From positions 2,356,001-2,420,000 of the forward strand of contig NZ_AP024660.1 in NCBI RefSeq assembly GCF_019977395.1: a DNA stretch of 64,000 nucleotides, in the 5' to 3' direction. Made by a program: the position numbers and the translations under genes. Positions 1 to 8,695 of this stretch are shown piece by piece. This DNA comes from Arthrobacter sp. NicSoilC5 (GTDB taxonomy: Bacteria > Actinomycetota > Actinomycetes > Actinomycetales > Micrococcaceae). The number at the start of each line of letters is the position of its first letter. Position 1 is the stretch's first letter. Below the pieces are notes generated by a model. That model saw only the letters and a list, made by a program, of their open reading frames with translations. It was not told where the DNA came from and ran no database searches.

Positions 1-1170
1 GTGGCGGCCGGCCACCAGCAACTGGTCCACTTCCTTGGGCAGCAGCGAGCGGTACGGGTAGTAGTAGTCCCGGCCGCGGGCCACGCTGTCCTGGAAGTGG
101 CGGCGGGACGTGACGTCATCCTTGGTCATAACGTACTCGCCCTGCAGCAGGCGGGTCTGGCGGACGCCCATCTGGGAGGCGACGTCCAGCATGTAGCACT
201 TTTCGAATCCGGGGAGGTTGGCCCGGACGTAGTCCACGGCCTCGGAGATCTTGTCCCGGGCGGAGAACTCGGCGGCGGTCATGTCCGCCGGATCCACGCC
301 GTCGTATCCGGTCATGTGCGGGGCGTTGCACCAGACCACGCCGTCGATGGGGGTCTTGAGCCACCACAGCTCCCAGGCCCCGCCCAAGAGGCGCTTGATC
401 TTGCGGTTGATGGCGCGCGCTTCCTTGGGGTTGGCCTGCTCGAAGGCTTCTGCAGCGGCGGTGTCCACGTTGCCCAGCCGGAACACGAGGGTGGTGAGGT
501 AGTTGTCCTTGGCGTAGCTGGCGCCGGCGCGGGAGGCCACGTCGATGTCGCCGGTGGTGTCGATGACCACGTCCGCCATGAAGGCCTGCGGGCCGAGCTT
601 GGTTTCGCAGATGACGCCCTTGATGACGCCGTTGTCCACGATGGGGCGGGAGAACCAGGAGTGCAGCCGCAGGTCCACGCCGGCCTCGCGGACCAGGTCG
701 TTCGAGACGCGCTTCCAGCCGTCAGGGTCGAACGCGGCGGCGTAGCAGATGGGCTTGGGATTGGTGTGGGAGTGGAAGTCGAAGGTGCCGTAGCGGCCCC
801 ACTTGTTCCAGAGTTCCTCGGAGGTGCGGCGGTCCTCGGCGGGCGGGACGATGGCCAGGCCCAGTTTCTGCAGGCGTTCCACGTATTCGGACACGATGCC
901 GGTGACGGTGATGTCCTGGCCGTTAATCATGTCATCCAGGACCAGCACCATGCCGCCGGAGGCCAGGCCACCCAGGGAGGAGTAGCGCTCCAGGAGGGTC
1001 ACCTTGGCGCCGGAGCGGGCGGCGGTGACGGCAGCGGCCACGCCTGCGGGGCCACCACCAACCACAAGGACGTTGGACCGGGAAATCACCGGGGCGGTGA
1101 GGTCCGCCGTGGTGGTGGAGAGCTCCAGGGAACCGGTTTTGGGCGCGGCGAAGCTGGGTGTGTTGTTCAT
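1..1170 (-). CDS. FAD-dependent oxidoreductase (C-terminus outside window)
   Basis: The reading frame starts at the ATG at 1170 and is still open at base 1, so 390 residues are visible and the C-terminus is missing. Residues 34-50 form a dinucleotide-binding motif (VLVVGGGPAGVAAAV), and the visible part ends in VDQLLVAGRH, a block typical of the FAD_oxidored (PF12831-like) family. It has no signal peptide, so it is probably cytosolic. It lies 11 bp downstream of the MFS carrier, and both follow the XRE-cupin regulator in the same direction, so the three likely form one operon for uptake and oxidation of one small molecule. I cannot name the substrate. Confidence 0.85.
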   Translation of the reverse strand, partial: MNNTPSFAAPKTGSLELSTTTADLTAPVISRSNVLVVGGGPAGVAAAVTAARSGAKVTLLERYSSLGGLASGGMVLVLDDMINGQDITVTGIVSEYVERLQKLGLAIVPPAEDRRTSEELWNKWGRYGTFDFHSHTNPKPICYAAAFDPDGWKRVSNDLVREAGVDLRLHSWFSRPIVDNGVIKGVICETKLGPQAFMADVVIDTTGDIDVASRAGASYAKDNYLTTLVFRLGNVDTAAAEAFEQANPKEARAINRKIKRLLGGAWELWWLKTPIDGVVWCNAPHMTGYDGVDPADMTAAEFSARDKISEAVDYVRANLPGFEKCYMLDVASQMGVRQTRLLQGEYVMTKDDVTSRRHFQDSVARGRDYYYPYRSLLPKEVDQLLVAGRH

Positions 1171-1181
1171 GAGGGAAGTCC

Positions 1182-2513
1182 TTACTTTCCGACGAAGATG
1201 CCGTTGGTACGGCGTGCGGCGAGGTAGAAAACGATGCTGAGACTGGAGAGGACGGCTACGTAGACCGGGAAGACCCAGGTGAGGTCAAGGGACTGCAGCC
1301 AGACCAGGAGGTAGGAGGCCGTGCCGCCGAAGACGGCCACGCCGATGCCGTAACCCAGGGCCACGCCGGTGCCACGGATGTTCTTGGGCATCAGGGAGGA
1401 GCTGACCACGTTGTAGAGGGTCATGTTCAGGACCAGGACGATCGAGCCGCCCAGCAGGACTGCTGCGAATCCGCCGATGCCGGGCTGGACGTACAGGAGC
1501 ATGAGGAACACGGACGGGATGGCCAGGACGCGGGTCACCAGGAACCAGCGGGACATTGACCGGCCGTCGGCCAGCTTGCCGATGATCCAGCTGCCCACCA
1601 CGAGGATAACGCCCAGGATGGTGGTTAGGGCGAAGACGGCGGTGGGGTCTTCCTTGAAGCCACTGCGGGCGGCGCTGGGCAAGCCCACGTTCCAGGCGTA
1701 GTTGTAGGCCTGGGCGGCGCCCACCACGAAGATGATGGCCAGGACGGAGAGCCAGTGCTTGCCCACACCGGACCACACGGTCTTGGCGGTGTTGGCGGCG
1801 CGCTCTTCTTCCTTGAGTGTTTCGGGCAGCGAGCGCCGCAGGTAGAGCACCACGAAGCCGAACAAGGCGCCGATGATGAACGGGATGCGCCAGCCCCACT
1901 CCCCCATGGCGGCGCCACCGATGGTAAGGCTGCAGACGAAGCTGACGAGGGAGGCCAGCAGGATGCCGATGTTGACGTAGAAAGACATGATGCCGGCCAC
2001 GTAGCCTTCGCGGCCTTCTGGAGCCAGTTCAACGGCGTGGGAGGTGGAGAGCGGGGCTTCGATGCCGGTGGAGATGCCCTGCAGGACGCGGCATGCCACC
2101 AGGATGATGCCGGACCAGGCGCCGATGGTGGCGTAGCTGGGGGTTACGGCGATGACCAGGGTGGTGCCGGCCATCAGCATGATGGACAAAAGCATCACAC
2201 GGCGGCGGCCGATGCGGTCCGCCAGCGTCCCGAGCAGGATGCCGCCCAGTGGTCTGAAAGCGAAGCCGACGGCGAACACGGCCAGCGCGTTCAAGGTGGC
2301 GGAAAGAGGCTCGGTATTGGGAAAGAAATTCGGGCCGATGAAGGCGGACAGGAGGCCGAAGACCATCCAGTCATACCATTCCAGGGCGTTTCCCAGGCCG
2401 AGGCCCAGGAGTCCTTTACGCACTTCGGGGGAGAATTTGTCGCGGTTGCGGGGCGATGGAGTGGTCGAACGGGATGACGGTACGGAATTGTCCGTCGCTT
2501 GGATATCGAGCAT
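1182..2513 (-). CDS. MFS transporter, metabolite:H+ symporter (MHS) type
   Basis: This is a 443-residue, 12-helix MFS protein. The N-terminus (GLGNALEWYDWMVFGLLSAF, about residues 38-57) and the loop motif DRIGRRR are characteristic of the MHS branch, which imports organic acids, osmolytes and similar metabolites with protons. The ATG at 2513 was chosen because AAGGACAC lies just upstream and the MHS N-terminus follows; the longer frame to 2621 adds an unrelated basic stretch. It is followed after 11 bp by the FAD oxidoreductase and preceded by the regulator, which suggests that it imports the substrate of that enzyme. The substrate is not identifiable from sequence. Confidence 0.88.
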   Translation of the reverse strand: MLDIQATDNSVPSSRSTTPSPRNRDKFSPEVRKGLLGLGLGNALEWYDWMVFGLLSAFIGPNFFPNTEPLSATLNALAVFAVGFAFRPLGGILLGTLADRIGRRRVMLLSIMLMAGTTLVIAVTPSYATIGAWSGIILVACRVLQGISTGIEAPLSTSHAVELAPEGREGYVAGIMSFYVNIGILLASLVSFVCSLTIGGAAMGEWGWRIPFIIGALFGFVVLYLRRSLPETLKEEERAANTAKTVWSGVGKHWLSVLAIIFVVGAAQAYNYAWNVGLPSAARSGFKEDPTAVFALTTILGVILVVGSWIIGKLADGRSMSRWFLVTRVLAIPSVFLMLLYVQPGIGGFAAVLLGGSIVLVLNMTLYNVVSSSLMPKNIRGTGVALGYGIGVAVFGGTASYLLVWLQSLDLTWVFPVYVAVLSSLSIVFYLAARRTNGIFVGK

Positions 2514-2608
2514 GGAAGTGTCCTTACGCTGGCGCCGGGGAGGGCGCAGGAGGGTATGACGCAGCGGCGCCTGTTGGAGGAGGCGCAGGATGCGAAGGTG
2601 GCAAGGAT

Positions 2609-2637
2609 TGTCCGGGGCCACGGGTTGGGTCCGGACA
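2609..2637. other. Inverted repeat between regulator and MFS gene
   Basis: TGTCCGG at 2609-2615 is repeated in inverted form as CCGGACA at 2631-2637, with a 15-base loop and no T-run. It sits in the 163-bp gap inside the presumed operon. It could be a partial attenuator or an mRNA processing site. The call is weak. Confidence 0.3.
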
Positions 2638-2676
2638 GCTAGGGGAAAACGCAGGGGCCGGCGGGGACCGGCTGGC

Positions 2677-3282
2677 CTACCACTTGTGTGGTGCGTTCAC
2701 CCAGATGGCTACGCATACCTCTTCGTAGCTGTTCTTGTACCAGTGCGGGGTTTCTGCCGGATAGGTGATGGAGTCGCCTTCTTCCAGGCTGTAGCAGACG
2801 CCGTCCAAGTAGACGTCCTTGCGGCCCGAGATGATGTAGCAGAACTCTTCCCCGCTGTGGGTAAAGGGTGTTGCGCTGGTGTCGTGCCCTGGGGGCGTCA
2901 TGATCCATTGCGCTTCGATGGTGCCGTCACGGTCCGGAGTGAGCAGTTCGTGAACTGCCTCGCCCACGGATTCGCGGGTGACGTTTTTCAGGTTCCGCCG
3001 TGCGGATCTGCGAACGACGGGTGACTTGGTTTGGTCCTGGCCGATGAAGAACCTTCCCACGGGAATGTCCAGTCCATGGGCCAGCTGGGCAAGGGTTGTG
3101 AAGGACGGGTTGGCCATTCCGCGTTCGATCTGGCTGACGATCGCCTGACTGAGCCCGGTGACATCCGAGAGCTTGGCCAGGGTCATGCCCTTTTCCTTGC
3201 GCATGGACCGCACCTTGTTACCAACCGTGGCCAGCAGTTCGCTGGTGGCTGGCGGTGCGGTGGTGCTACTCTCGGTGGTCAT
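2677..3282 (-). CDS. XRE-family regulator with C-terminal cupin domain
   Basis: The protein has 201 residues. An N-terminal helix-turn-helix (about residues 22-78, including LSQAIVSQIERG) is followed by a short linker and a cupin_2 barrel (about 125-195, with HSGEEFCYIISG). Proteins of this PuuR-like layout sense a small ligand through the cupin and control adjacent transport and catabolic genes. It is first in a minus-strand series with the MFS carrier and the FAD oxidoreductase. Two palindromes upstream (3300-3337) flank a good -10 element and are likely its own operators, which suggests autoregulation. The ligand is unknown. Confidence 0.9.
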   Translation of the reverse strand: MTTESSTTAPPATSELLATVGNKVRSMRKEKGMTLAKLSDVTGLSQAIVSQIERGMANPSFTTLAQLAHGLDIPVGRFFIGQDQTKSPVVRRSARRNLKNVTRESVGEAVHELLTPDRDGTIEAQWIMTPPGHDTSATPFTHSGEEFCYIISGRKDVYLDGVCYSLEEGDSITYPAETPHWYKNSYEEVCVAIWVNAPHKW

Positions 3283-3299
3283 CGGTTGTCTTTCACTGG

Positions 3300-3337
3300 G
3301 TGAGCTTACTCACATAACTATAGTGAAGATTTTCACT
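3300..3337. promoter_or_regulatory. Twin operator palindromes around the XRE-cupin promoter
   Basis: GTGAG-CTTA-CTCAC at 3300-3313 and AGTGAA-GATT-TTCACT at 3322-3337 share the pattern GTGAR-N4-YTCAC. Their centres are 23 bp apart, about two helical turns. A minus-strand -10 hexamer TATAGT (3317-3322) lies between them. The spacing and position fit two dimers of the downstream XRE-cupin regulator binding side by side over its promoter. The motifs are seen in the sequence; the binding protein is inferred. Confidence 0.6.
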
Positions 3338-3441
3338 CAAACAACCCTTTTTCCTAAATATCCTGAAGATTCGACGCGGGCACGGCAAAGACGGGCCAAA
3401 AGACACGCGTGGATCGCACGCCCCTGCCCCATACTGGCGCC

Positions 3442-3924
3442 ATGGACGAGACTGCCGCCAGGGAGCACACTGCGCGAAGACCGGACCGGATCCTGCTCGC
3501 GCTGGTGGGGGTGGTGGTTCTGCTGGTGGTGGTTGCCCTCGCGGTGGTCTTCACCCGCGGCGAGCCGGCTCCCCTCGATGAGGCGAGCCCGGCCGGGGTG
3601 GTCCAGCGGTACAGCAAGGCAGTGATCGACGGCGACAGCACCACCGCCCTGTCGTACCTCACCGAGGGTGCCAAGAGCCGGTGCCGGGGCGCCTACGTCA
3701 GCGAGCCGGCCCCCGCCCGGGTTGTCTTGGTTTCGACGACGGAACGCACCGATTCAGCCACGGTGAAAGTTTCGATCGTCCGATCGTCCCAAGGTGGACC
3801 GTTTGGCCCGTCGGAGTACGAAATGGAGGACGCCTTCTCGCTCCTGAAGGTGAACGGCAAATGGCTGATCGACCAGCCGCCGTACCCACTGGTGGACTGC
3901 ACCGTTGTGCCGGTGAAGCCATGA
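3442..3924 (+). CDS. Membrane-anchored hypothetical protein
   Basis: The protein has about 160 residues: a short basic N-terminus, one transmembrane helix (about residues 17-38, rich in L and V) and an extracytoplasmic domain. The outer domain (about 50-160) resembles the NTF2-like/DUF4878 lipoprotein-type fold found outside actinobacterial membranes (AVIDGDSTTALSYLTEGAKSRC..., then KVNGKWLIDQPPY), but this is only a resemblance. The ATG at 3442 was preferred; a GTG at 3409 is possible, and neither has a strong Shine-Dalgarno sequence. Its stop overlaps the start of the next gene (ATGA), so the two are translationally coupled. Function unknown. Confidence 0.7.
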   Translation: MDETAAREHTARRPDRILLALVGVVVLLVVVALAVVFTRGEPAPLDEASPAGVVQRYSKAVIDGDSTTALSYLTEGAKSRCRGAYVSEPAPARVVLVSTTERTDSATVKVSIVRSSQGGPFGPSEYEMEDAFSLLKVNGKWLIDQPPYPLVDCTVVPVKP

Positions 3925-5687
3925 CGGCGCCGGCAGCAACCACCGTCCCTGCCCCGGCGGGCGGGCTGGCAACCCTGCGCCGGCTGATCCTGTACGTCCT
4001 GCTGTTTGCCCTGGTGGTAATCTCGGCCTCAGGGCTCCAGGGACTGCTGGAGCGGCTTTTCCGGACGGCATCCACTCTGGTCTCCGGTGATGTGGCCGGC
4101 CTGGCGCTGTCCCTGGCCTTCACCCTGATCGGCGGCCCGCTGGCGCTGCTGCTGTGGTGGTTCGTGTGGAGACGCCTTGACGACGAGTCGGAACGCCGGG
4201 CGCCCGGGTGGGGCCTCTACCTGACCGGGATGTACGCGGTCTCCCTGATCATCGCCACTACGTCACTGTTGAACCTGGCCACCTCCTTCATCGATACGCA
4301 GGAAAGCCAATGGCCGTCCCCGCTGGCCAACGGGATGGTGTGGTCGGCTATCTGGTGGTGGCACAGGTGGATGTGGAAGCACCCCCGCAAACCGTCGTCA
4401 CACCTTGAGGACGTGCGGGCCGTCGTCGGCTCTGTTTTTGGGCTGCTGCTGGGCGCCGGCGCCGCCATCGCCGCGCTGGGCACCCTGCTGGACGTGGCAA
4501 TCCGCGGTTTCACGGCAGCGGCCGCCTTTGAGCCATGGTGGTTCCCTGTCCTGCGGTCCCTGGTATGGGCTGCCGGCGGGGCTGTGGTCTGGTGGTGGCA
4601 CTGGTTCCGGGAGGGCGGCCGGCGGTTCCAGACAGGGCTGGTGGACGTCACCATCATCGCCGTGGGTATCTTCGTCGCCGGCATCACCGCCCTGGGTGGC
4701 CTCGGGGTCATCCTGTTCGTCCTCCTGCGGCTGGCGTTCGACCGGAGCGACCCCCTCGGCGACCTGCTCGAGCCACTCGCCCCAGCCATCGCGTCCGCTG
4801 TCATCGGGGCCCTGGTCTGGCGCTACCACCGCACCACGTCCGTCACCCGTTCCATCAGGACCCGCCGCGCCAGCCTCCTGGTGACGTCCGCTGTAGCCCT
4901 CGCTGCGGCAGCTTCCGGCATCGGCGTTGTGGTCAATGCCCTGCTGGCCGCCGCCGTGTCACCCTTGGCCGGCGGCGCCACCCGCACGCTGCTTCTGGGC
5001 GGCATCAGTTCGCTGGTGGTGGGGGCACCGGTCTGGTGGCTGGCCTGGAAGCCGAGGCACCAGCCGCGCACCGCTGGGGACATTCCGCCCGGCCGGCGCG
5101 TCTACCTGGTGGCATTCTTCGGCGTCAGTGCCGTGGTGGCCCTCATTACGCTGCTGGTCATCGGCTACCGGCTCTTCGAATTCCTGCTGGGCGATGTCAC
5201 CGGCGGAAGCCTCCTGGACCGCGTCCGCGCACCCCTCGGCCTCCTCGTGGCGGCAGGCCTCGTTGCGGGCTACCACTTCGCGCTCTGGCGGCATGACCGG
5301 GCACTGCTTGCCGCCTCGGCGCCCGCGCACAAGCGCGTCGTTGAGCGGGTCACCCTGGTCAGCGGATACCCAGCAGGTTCCGTGGATCCCGAGGCATTGG
5401 CCCGCGGCATCGCTGACGGCACCGGCGCCAAGGTGACCACCTGGCTGCGGGCGGACGACGGCGGCCCCGGACTTCCGCCGTCGACTGAGCCTTCACCCGC
5501 GGCCGACGATCTCATCCGGCAGGTGACGGCGGCACTGGAGGGCGCCACAACGCAGCAGATCCTGGTCGTTGCAGGCCCGGGGAACCGGCTGGAGGTCATC
5601 CCGTTGGTCGGCGTTGGTGGCGCTACAGTCCTTGATGGCCCTGCCGCCCTTGGTGGCCACGCGCCTGGCCGGGTCCTACGGCCCTAG
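3921..5687 (+). CDS. Multi-pass membrane protein, DUF5671-like repeats
   Basis: The protein has 588 residues with about a dozen hydrophobic helices and a C-terminal soluble tail (about 470-588). Several W-rich segments recur (LLWWFVWRRL, AIWWWHRWMWK, VWWWHWFR, APVWWLAWKP), which fits tandem DUF5671-type units of helix pairs. The ATG at 3921 overlaps the TGA of the preceding gene by 4 bp. No catalytic motif is visible. It may form a membrane complex with the preceding single-pass protein. Function unknown. Confidence 0.78.
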   Translation: MTAPAATTVPAPAGGLATLRRLILYVLLFALVVISASGLQGLLERLFRTASTLVSGDVAGLALSLAFTLIGGPLALLLWWFVWRRLDDESERRAPGWGLYLTGMYAVSLIIATTSLLNLATSFIDTQESQWPSPLANGMVWSAIWWWHRWMWKHPRKPSSHLEDVRAVVGSVFGLLLGAGAAIAALGTLLDVAIRGFTAAAAFEPWWFPVLRSLVWAAGGAVVWWWHWFREGGRRFQTGLVDVTIIAVGIFVAGITALGGLGVILFVLLRLAFDRSDPLGDLLEPLAPAIASAVIGALVWRYHRTTSVTRSIRTRRASLLVTSAVALAAAASGIGVVVNALLAAAVSPLAGGATRTLLLGGISSLVVGAPVWWLAWKPRHQPRTAGDIPPGRRVYLVAFFGVSAVVALITLLVIGYRLFEFLLGDVTGGSLLDRVRAPLGLLVAAGLVAGYHFALWRHDRALLAASAPAHKRVVERVTLVSGYPAGSVDPEALARGIADGTGAKVTTWLRADDGGPGLPPSTEPSPAADDLIRQVTAALEGATTQQILVVAGPGNRLEVIPLVGVGGATVLDGPAALGGHAPGRVLRP

Positions 5688-5733
5688 CTGGCGCGGAAGC
5701 CGGAGCCTAGCGTGATGGCAAAGGAGGCCGGCG

Positions 5734-7191
5734 ATGGCTGTTCGTGGACCCGTGAAGCATGGTGGTGCCACCCCGGGAAGGAACAGCAGGCGCGGCCTCG
5801 GATGCCTGGCGGCCGTCCTCCTCGCCTTGGCCGCGTGCACACCCGGCGGTACACCCCCGCCAAGCGGCCCATCCGGCAGTTCGGCCTCTCCCGCCTCCGC
5901 CTCCCCTTCCATCCCGGGGCCGGCAGTGTCACCGTCCAAGCCCTTCTCGGACGCGGAACTTGCAGCCATCATCAACGGCGTGGGACGGTCGCGCAACCTG
6001 CCGTATCCTACGGCCCAGGACTCAACCCGCCTGCGCTCGGGTGCGGCAAGCGGGTCCCTCCCGCAAACCCGGACGGAGACCACCCCGGGTGACTGTGCTG
6101 CCCTGGTTCCCCAGGACCCGTTCACCCGCTGGGCGGACAAGGACATCAATTTTGCCGAGGGCGCGATGCCGCCGGCCGGCGGTCAGTCCGGCCCCACCAG
6201 CACCATCATGATCGTGTTGCGGTCTGCGGACCAGGACGTCCTCGCCAAGGCCGATTTCGGTTACGCGGATGACCTCGCGGCCCGCTGCAGCCAGTTCGAT
6301 CTGGCCTACACCGAGTCTGGCCGGACCTCCACCTACGCTGTCCAGTTGCTGGCCGCTCCACGCATCGGCGACAAGCAGCATGCGTTCACGCAGGTCACCA
6401 AGCCGAAGGGGCAGGGAGACTTCGGCATGGCCGGATTGCGTGTCCTGGACGGTACCCTGTCCATCACGCTTACGCTCTCTGTTGCCACCCTGAACTCTGA
6501 AGCCGACGCCAAACCGGCCCTGGATTTGATGGCGGAACTGGCGAAGGAGCTCATCAGCGAAGCGGGCAGGCCCCAAGCACCAGCGGAACCAAGCGCTCCA
6601 AACTCAATGACGCCTGAGCAGATGGTGGCGCTGTTCAAGGGCATGACCGCCCCCGGCGGGGAAACGGTGAGCCTGCCGCAGGCGGGGATCATTGGGCCTC
6701 CCCAAGGCTCCACGCCCACAGTCCTGACGCCGCCGGCCGACTCCCCCTGCACCTTCGATGACCAGGCGTACACCGCGTCGCTGGCGGGTTCCGTCTCCGG
6801 GCAGGGGCAGATCCAGGGTGCGACCAAGATGGACTACACCGACTTCACCGCCGTCAATATGCCGTCGACTGCGCAGCCGCCCTACCCGTTCGACGCCAGA
6901 GCGGAACGGCTCCGCAGCTGTACCTCTGTGCAGGAAATCCTGTTCGAGGGCACGGGCCGGACGTGGTCTCCTGTTGCCGCATTGGTCACCGCCATCACCG
7001 CTGATTCGAGCTACGCCGTGGCCTATCAGCTCAGCGACGGCACAGGCCAATGGCACGTGCGGTGCGGGGCGCGCCGGGGAACACTGTCCATCGAGGCGGC
7101 CAGCGGCACGGCTTCCCAGGCCGAGGCACAGTCCAGGGCCGACGCACTGGCATCTTTCTTCGACGCTGTTTTCTCCCGTGCAGGAAAGTGA
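5734..7191 (+). CDS. Secreted lipoprotein of unknown function
   Basis: This is a 485-residue protein with a twin-arginine-like basic start, a hydrophobic stretch and a lipobox (LALAAC, Cys at about residue 35), followed by a Pro/Ser-rich linker. It is therefore likely anchored to the outer face of the membrane. The start is fixed by AAAGGAGG 6 bases before the ATG. Two similar-sized modules (about 70-270 and 330-480) each contain conserved cysteines (GDCAALVPQ, ADSPCTFDD, LRSCTSVQE, HVRCGAR). No enzyme motif was recognised. Confidence 0.8.
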   Translation: MAVRGPVKHGGATPGRNSRRGLGCLAAVLLALAACTPGGTPPPSGPSGSSASPASASPSIPGPAVSPSKPFSDAELAAIINGVGRSRNLPYPTAQDSTRLRSGAASGSLPQTRTETTPGDCAALVPQDPFTRWADKDINFAEGAMPPAGGQSGPTSTIMIVLRSADQDVLAKADFGYADDLAARCSQFDLAYTESGRTSTYAVQLLAAPRIGDKQHAFTQVTKPKGQGDFGMAGLRVLDGTLSITLTLSVATLNSEADAKPALDLMAELAKELISEAGRPQAPAEPSAPNSMTPEQMVALFKGMTAPGGETVSLPQAGIIGPPQGSTPTVLTPPADSPCTFDDQAYTASLAGSVSGQGQIQGATKMDYTDFTAVNMPSTAQPPYPFDARAERLRSCTSVQEILFEGTGRTWSPVAALVTAITADSSYAVAYQLSDGTGQWHVRCGARRGTLSIEAASGTASQAEAQSRADALASFFDAVFSRAGK

Positions 7192-7618
7192 ATGTGCCGC
7201 CGGTCCATCTCCGCTGGCAGCCTTCCTCAAGATTTGCGCAGTTTATCCGGCTGGTGGATTAACCCTCTTCCCTTGGCATTCGGGGGTGCCTAGTGTGGGC
7301 ACACACGCTTGCAAGGGGGATAAGTGAAAAGCTCAGTCGAAGGTCTTCAGGACGCCACGGACCAGGATGCGCAGCAGGTCGCTGTGGCGGATTCACTGGA
7401 CGTACAGCACAAGCTGGCGGAATGGACGTCTGACTGTCTCCTGACATTGCACAGCCCCGTCAGGTTCACCCGGGCAGACTGGCCCTAGCGTCCGGTTGCC
7501 GGGCTGACGGGACGGGCCACCTGGACCACCGGTATGACTCCTCAGAGCCTTGCGCCCAACACGGCCAGCGCACTGGCCCAGGTCGTTACCCGCCGTTTCA
7601 GGCCCGCCCGGCTGATGT
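7192..7618. other. Gene-poor stretch
   Basis: Between the lipoprotein and the next confident gene only one weak small frame (7324-7488) is visible. The stretch 7489-7618 shows no frame with a credible start, no strong hairpin and no repeat. Confidence 0.5.
7324..7488 (+). CDS. Possible 54-residue protein
   Basis: A GTG at 7324 is preceded by a strong ribosome binding site (AAGGGGGA, 3 bases upstream), and the frame runs 54 codons to TAG at 7486-7488. The product is acidic at the start (VKSSVEGLQDATDQDAQQ) and ends FTRADWP. It has no recognised domain. A TAGTGT hexamer about 35 bases upstream could be a -10. It may be a real small gene or the remnant of a longer one. The call rests mainly on the ribosome binding site. 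Confidence 0.35.
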   Translation: MKSSVEGLQDATDQDAQQVAVADSLDVQHKLAEWTSDCLLTLHSPVRFTRADWP

Positions 7619-7867
7619 TCAGCTGGACGCGTCCCGCTCGATTTCCTCGGCGAGGTCATCCACTTCTTCGGGGCGTGCATCAATGCCCGCTTCCTCGAAC
7701 CGTTCTTCAAGGACGTGGGCTACGTCGTCCTGGACCTGGCCCAGTTGGATGTCGTGGCGGACATCCTCGGCAATGCTCTCAGGCGTCTCGACGTGTCCGC
7801 TGCCGCCCACAATCCCGTCGTTGCCGTCAAAGGGATCGTTGGCTCCGCCCGCTCCGGAATCAGTCAT
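7619..7867 (-). CDS. Small acidic hypothetical protein
   Basis: The protein has 82 residues and is very acidic. The N-terminus is Gly/Asp-rich (residues 1-25), and the C-terminal half is predicted helical (ESIAEDVRHDIQLGQVQDDV, then EEVDDLAEEIERDASS). Such proteins are common in Arthrobacter relatives and have no assigned function. GGAG directly precedes the ATG. It is a stand-alone gene. Confidence 0.65.
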   Translation of the reverse strand: MTDSGAGGANDPFDGNDGIVGGSGHVETPESIAEDVRHDIQLGQVQDDVAHVLEERFEEAGIDARPEEVDDLAEEIERDASS

Positions 7868-7918
7868 ACTCCATCGTTACCCTTCTCCGTCCGGCAGTAA
7901 ACGGGCGGAAGGATCCCA

Positions 7919-7963
7919 GGGGAAGGGACGACGGCGGCCGCGTCCCGCCGTCGTCCCTTCCCC
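7919..7963. terminator. 18-bp perfect hairpin, terminator
   Basis: The left arm 7919-7936 (GGGGAAGGGACGACGGCG) pairs perfectly with the right arm 7946-7963 around a 9-base loop. It lies downstream of the AHSA1 gene (minus strand). It carries the GACGACGGC core shared with several other terminators in the window. Confidence 0.75.
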
Positions 7964-7970
7964 TGCAACG

Positions 7971-8378
7971 TCAGGCTGCTTCGGCGAGAAGCCCGTCGAT
8001 GCGGGTCAGCAGCCCCGGCCAGCCGTTGCCCATGCCTTCGATGGCGTGGCGGCCCATGGGTGTGTCGAGCTGGAAGCCGGCGTGTTCAAAGTGGAGGACG
8101 GTGCCGTCCTCGACGGGCTCAAGGCGCCAGGTGATGGTGGTGTCCAGCTGGCCTTCGGAGAACAGGAAGCTGATGGACTTTCCGGGGTCTACGGCAAGGA
8201 CCTCGCACTGCTGCTGGCCCCAGGCGTCCATGTCCATGGTGAAGCGGTGCCCTGCAACGGGTGCGATGTTGCCTGGCGCCCACCAGCGGGCCAGCAGTTC
8301 CGGGGTTGTCAGGGCGGCCCAGACGGCGGCGGCGGGGTGCGGGTAGCGGCGTTCCAGCCTGATCGCATTGTCGGTCAT
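7971..8378 (-). CDS. SRPBCC / AHSA1-domain protein
   Basis: The protein has 135 residues and is a complete START-like AHSA1 domain. It opens with RRYPHPAAAVWAALTTPELLARWWAP, the usual first strand-helix unit, and ends with the long C-terminal helix GWPGLLTRIDGLLAEA. Such proteins bind hydrophobic ligands and are very often encoded next to an ArsR regulator, as here. Its ATG overlaps the stop of the ArsR gene by 4 bp, so the pair is translationally coupled. The ligand is unknown. Confidence 0.88.
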   Translation of the reverse strand: MTDNAIRLERRYPHPAAAVWAALTTPELLARWWAPGNIAPVAGHRFTMDMDAWGQQQCEVLAVDPGKSISFLFSEGQLDTTITWRLEPVEDGTVLHFEHAGFQLDTPMGRHAIEGMGNGWPGLLTRIDGLLAEAA

Positions 8379-8689
8379 GTCGGTCTCTCCTCGTCCAGAA
8401 GGTCTGCCAGCGCATCCAGCCGCTGGTTCCAGTAGTGCTCGAAGCGCTTCACCCAGGTGCCAACCTCGGCGAGGGGCGCCGGCTGGAGGTGGTACACCCT
8501 GTTCCGCCCCTGCCGTTCCTCCCGCACCAGCCCTGCATCCCGGAGCACGGCGAGGTGCTCCGACGCTGCCGGACGGCTGAGGTCCAGCAGGCCGGTGAGT
8601 TCACCAGCGGTCCTGGGTCCCTGGCGCAGCTCGTCCAGGATTATCCGCCGCGCCGGGTTGGACACGGCGGCGAAGATATCGGGAAGCAC
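8375..8689 (-). CDS. ArsR-family winged-helix regulator
   Basis: With the GTG start at 8689 the protein has 104 residues: VLPDIFAAVSNPARRIILDEL, then the recognition helix LSRPAASEHLAVLRDAGLV and the wing RQGRNRVYHL. No metal-binding cysteine pair is visible, so it belongs to the non-metal, AHSA1-associated ArsR group. The GTG was chosen over an ATG at 8746 because a -10 TATACT ends 7 bases upstream of the GTG, which would place transcription start at the codon itself (a leaderless mRNA). A perfect palindrome just upstream is the likely operator. Confidence 0.85.
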   Translation of the reverse strand: MLPDIFAAVSNPARRIILDELRQGPRTAGELTGLLDLSRPAASEHLAVLRDAGLVREERQGRNRVYHLQPAPLAEVGTWVKRFEHYWNQRLDALADLLDEERPT

Positions 8690-8695
8690 ATTTTC

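Noticed and set aside
1..1227. Long plus-strand frame of 408 codons
   Set aside because: It is antisense to the FAD oxidoreductase, shows no domain, and is rich in G, A, V and H as expected from mirrored GC-rich codons.
1182..2621. Longer N-terminus for the MFS carrier starting at 2621
   Set aside because: The extra 36 residues are Arg/Pro/Leu-rich without family similarity, and the ATG at 2513 has its own ribosome binding site.
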